64,000 nucleotides of DNA, taken from Nematostella vectensis (lineage: Eukaryota; Cnidaria; Anthozoa; Actiniaria; Edwardsiidae). The position numbers were made by a program, and so were the translations under genes. Below are positions 62,748-64,000 of the stretch, piece by piece. The stretch is from positions 1 to 64,000 of the forward strand of contig NC_064046.1 in the NCBI RefSeq assembly GCF_932526225.1. Reading direction: 5' to 3'. A model generated the notes under the pieces. It was not told where the DNA came from. It made no database searches and saw nothing but the letters and a program-made list of their open reading frames with translations. How positions within the stretch are numbered: position 1 is the first letter of the stretch; every line of letters begins with the position of its first letter.

Positions 62748-63230
62748 AACCACTCACTATTCCATGCAAATGCCTTTTTGTATTTCTAATGTGACCTAAA
62801 CAACCCCTCACTATTTGATACAAATGCCTTTTTGTATTTCTAATGTGACCTAAACAACCCCTCACTATTTGATACAAATGCCTTTTTGTATTTCTAAAGT
62901 GACCTAAACAACCCCTCACTATTTGATACAAATGCCTTTTTGTATTTCTAATGTGACCTAAACAACCCCTCACTATTTGATACAAATGCCTTTTTGTATT
63001 TCTAAAGTGACCTAAACAACCCCTCACTATTTGATACAAATGCCTTTTTGTATTTCTAAAGTGACCTAAACAACCCCTCACTATTTGATACAAATGCCTT
63101 TTTGTATTTCTAAAGTGACCTAAACAACCCCTCACAATTTGATACAAATGCCTTTTTGTATTTCTAAAGTGACCTAAACAACCCCTCACTATTTGATACA
63201 AATGCCTTTTTGTATTTCTAAAGTGACCTA
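62748..63230. repeat. 54-bp minisatellite (~9 copies)
   Basis: The unit contains CTAAACAACCCCTCACTATT and GATACAAATGCCTTTTTGTA, with TCTAATGTGAC or TCTAAAGTGAC endings. Because 54 is a multiple of three, the minus strand reads as a 161-codon repeated peptide; I treat that as an artefact. Confidence 0.93.
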
Positions 63231-63467
63231 ACAGGTACCTTGTTGTTCTGCTAGACGGGTATTTTTATATCTTTGTGTAGAAATCCACGTAACAGTACCA
63301 CCAGCAATCAAATCCTTTGAACCATGAAATGAAAGTGTTGTTTGACGTCCCCCCGAAATACGTTTAATTATTGGACCTCTACCGCTGTTAGGACGTGATT
63401 TTAGATAAAGAATCATTTCTTGAAGGATTACGCTTTTTGTGTAGGGTTCATAAAACACCTTTTTTTG

Positions 63468-63602
63468 ATGTTTAATCAGAGCGTTTTCGTTTTACTTCTG
63501 ATGTTAGCTCTAGCGGCGTGCAAACATGACAAAACCAAGACTTTAAATCACGCGGGAGATGACATGGATCATGTGCGGAGGTCATTCCTCTTGAAGGGAA
63601 AG
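63468..63602 (+). CDS. Possible first exon of a secreted or lipoprotein-like protein (partial)
   Basis: ATG at 63468 opens 45 codons ending exactly at a good 5' splice site (AAG then GTATGAGG). The N-terminus has a signal-peptide pattern: a short polar start, the core VFVLLLMLALAA, then Cys18. The mature part begins charged (KHDKTK) and includes a dibasic RR at residues 37-38. The remaining exons would lie beyond the window, so function is unknown; a prohormone-like precursor is only one possibility. An in-frame upstream start at about 63420 exists but would bury the hydrophobic core. Confidence 0.45.
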
Positions 63603-64000
63603 GTATGAGGTCCATTCCGGATAGCAGATTTTCTCTGTGTCTCTGAGAATTGGTCAAATAATTAAGAGTTAAGACGACGACGACGGCTATGACAACGAGA
63701 TAAAAAAAAAATCCGTTCGTGATTTACGCTTAATTCACAACTATTAGCAATAGAATTGTTGATCACATTTAAAAAAATTATACACTAAGGAACTTTATGA
63801 AACTCTAAGTTTTAGCATCGTTGGGTTGAAAACGCCGGGTTAAGATGTATCGACAGACAGAACCCATTTTCAAGTGCTGTCTATTGAATTTGCTCAACCC
63901 AATTCTATCGCTTTATGCCGTTGCCGTTTGTCGTTGCCGTTATCGTTGTTGTTGTCGTGTCCCACTTATAAACCTTGTTCTCTAGCCATAACTGCACAAA
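63603..64000. other. Window end, no further exon recognised
   Basis: AT-rich, possibly intron of the gene starting at 63468. A GTCGTTGCCGTTATCGTTGTT low-complexity stretch lies near 63925-63955. Confidence 0.4.

Noticed and set aside
62716-63201. 161-codon repeated protein on the minus strand
   Set aside because: A 54-bp repeat read in frame; no other coding evidence.

Overview
This is a window of an intron-rich, AT-rich metazoan nuclear genome. The most likely source is a cnidarian, probably a sea anemone or other anthozoan. That assignment is an inference from compact GT-AG introns, an animal gene set with an invertebrate-style NMDA-type receptor, and a high density of miniature inverted-repeat elements and minisatellites. 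Nothing points to a prokaryote or a plasmid. Layout: 1-12.9 kb holds no gene I can support, only short arrays and one terminal-inverted-repeat element (6273-7209). 12924-19456 (-) is a nine-exon amino acid exchanger of the SLC7 light-chain (LAT/b0,+/xCT) family. 19.5-23.6 kb has no gene but carries a 130-bp palindrome. 24399-25828 (-) is a fucosyltransferase-like glycosyltransferase whose coding end lies inside a 71-bp minisatellite. 26175-27237 is an inverted-repeat element filled with a tandem array. 27.2-33.0 kb looks gene-free. 33036-41471 (+) is a twelve-exon TMEM161 gene whose exons join in phase to a 487-aa protein, with one probable U12-type intron. 42.0-47.9 kb is nearly all satellite DNA (18-bp and 13-bp units). 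48034-52554 (-) is a five-exon NMDA-type ionotropic glutamate receptor subunit of 842 aa. 53960-57374 (-) and 58875-59977 (+) are two divergently arranged Rab-like small GTPase genes sharing an intron position. 63468-63602 (+) is a possible first exon of a secreted protein that runs off the window. The most unusual feature is that several minisatellites overlap gene junctions instead of lying in neutral DNA. In the NMDA-type receptor a 54-bp unit repeats the last codons of an exon plus its 5' splice site ten times, in frame and without stops. In TMEM161 a 22-bp unit repeats another exon end and 5' splice site about 18 times, and a decayed 54-60-bp array repeats a 3' splice site with the start of the next exon. 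In the glycosyltransferase a 71-bp unit repeats the last codons and the stop codon 11 to 12 times. In the second GTPase the coding 3' end is tandemly duplicated, followed by about 32 units that each look like a 3' splice site. I present this as a possible common process: tandem expansion seeded at exon edges, giving splice-site arrays. The gene models come from phase-consistent splice sites and family resemblance read by eye; no database search was run.
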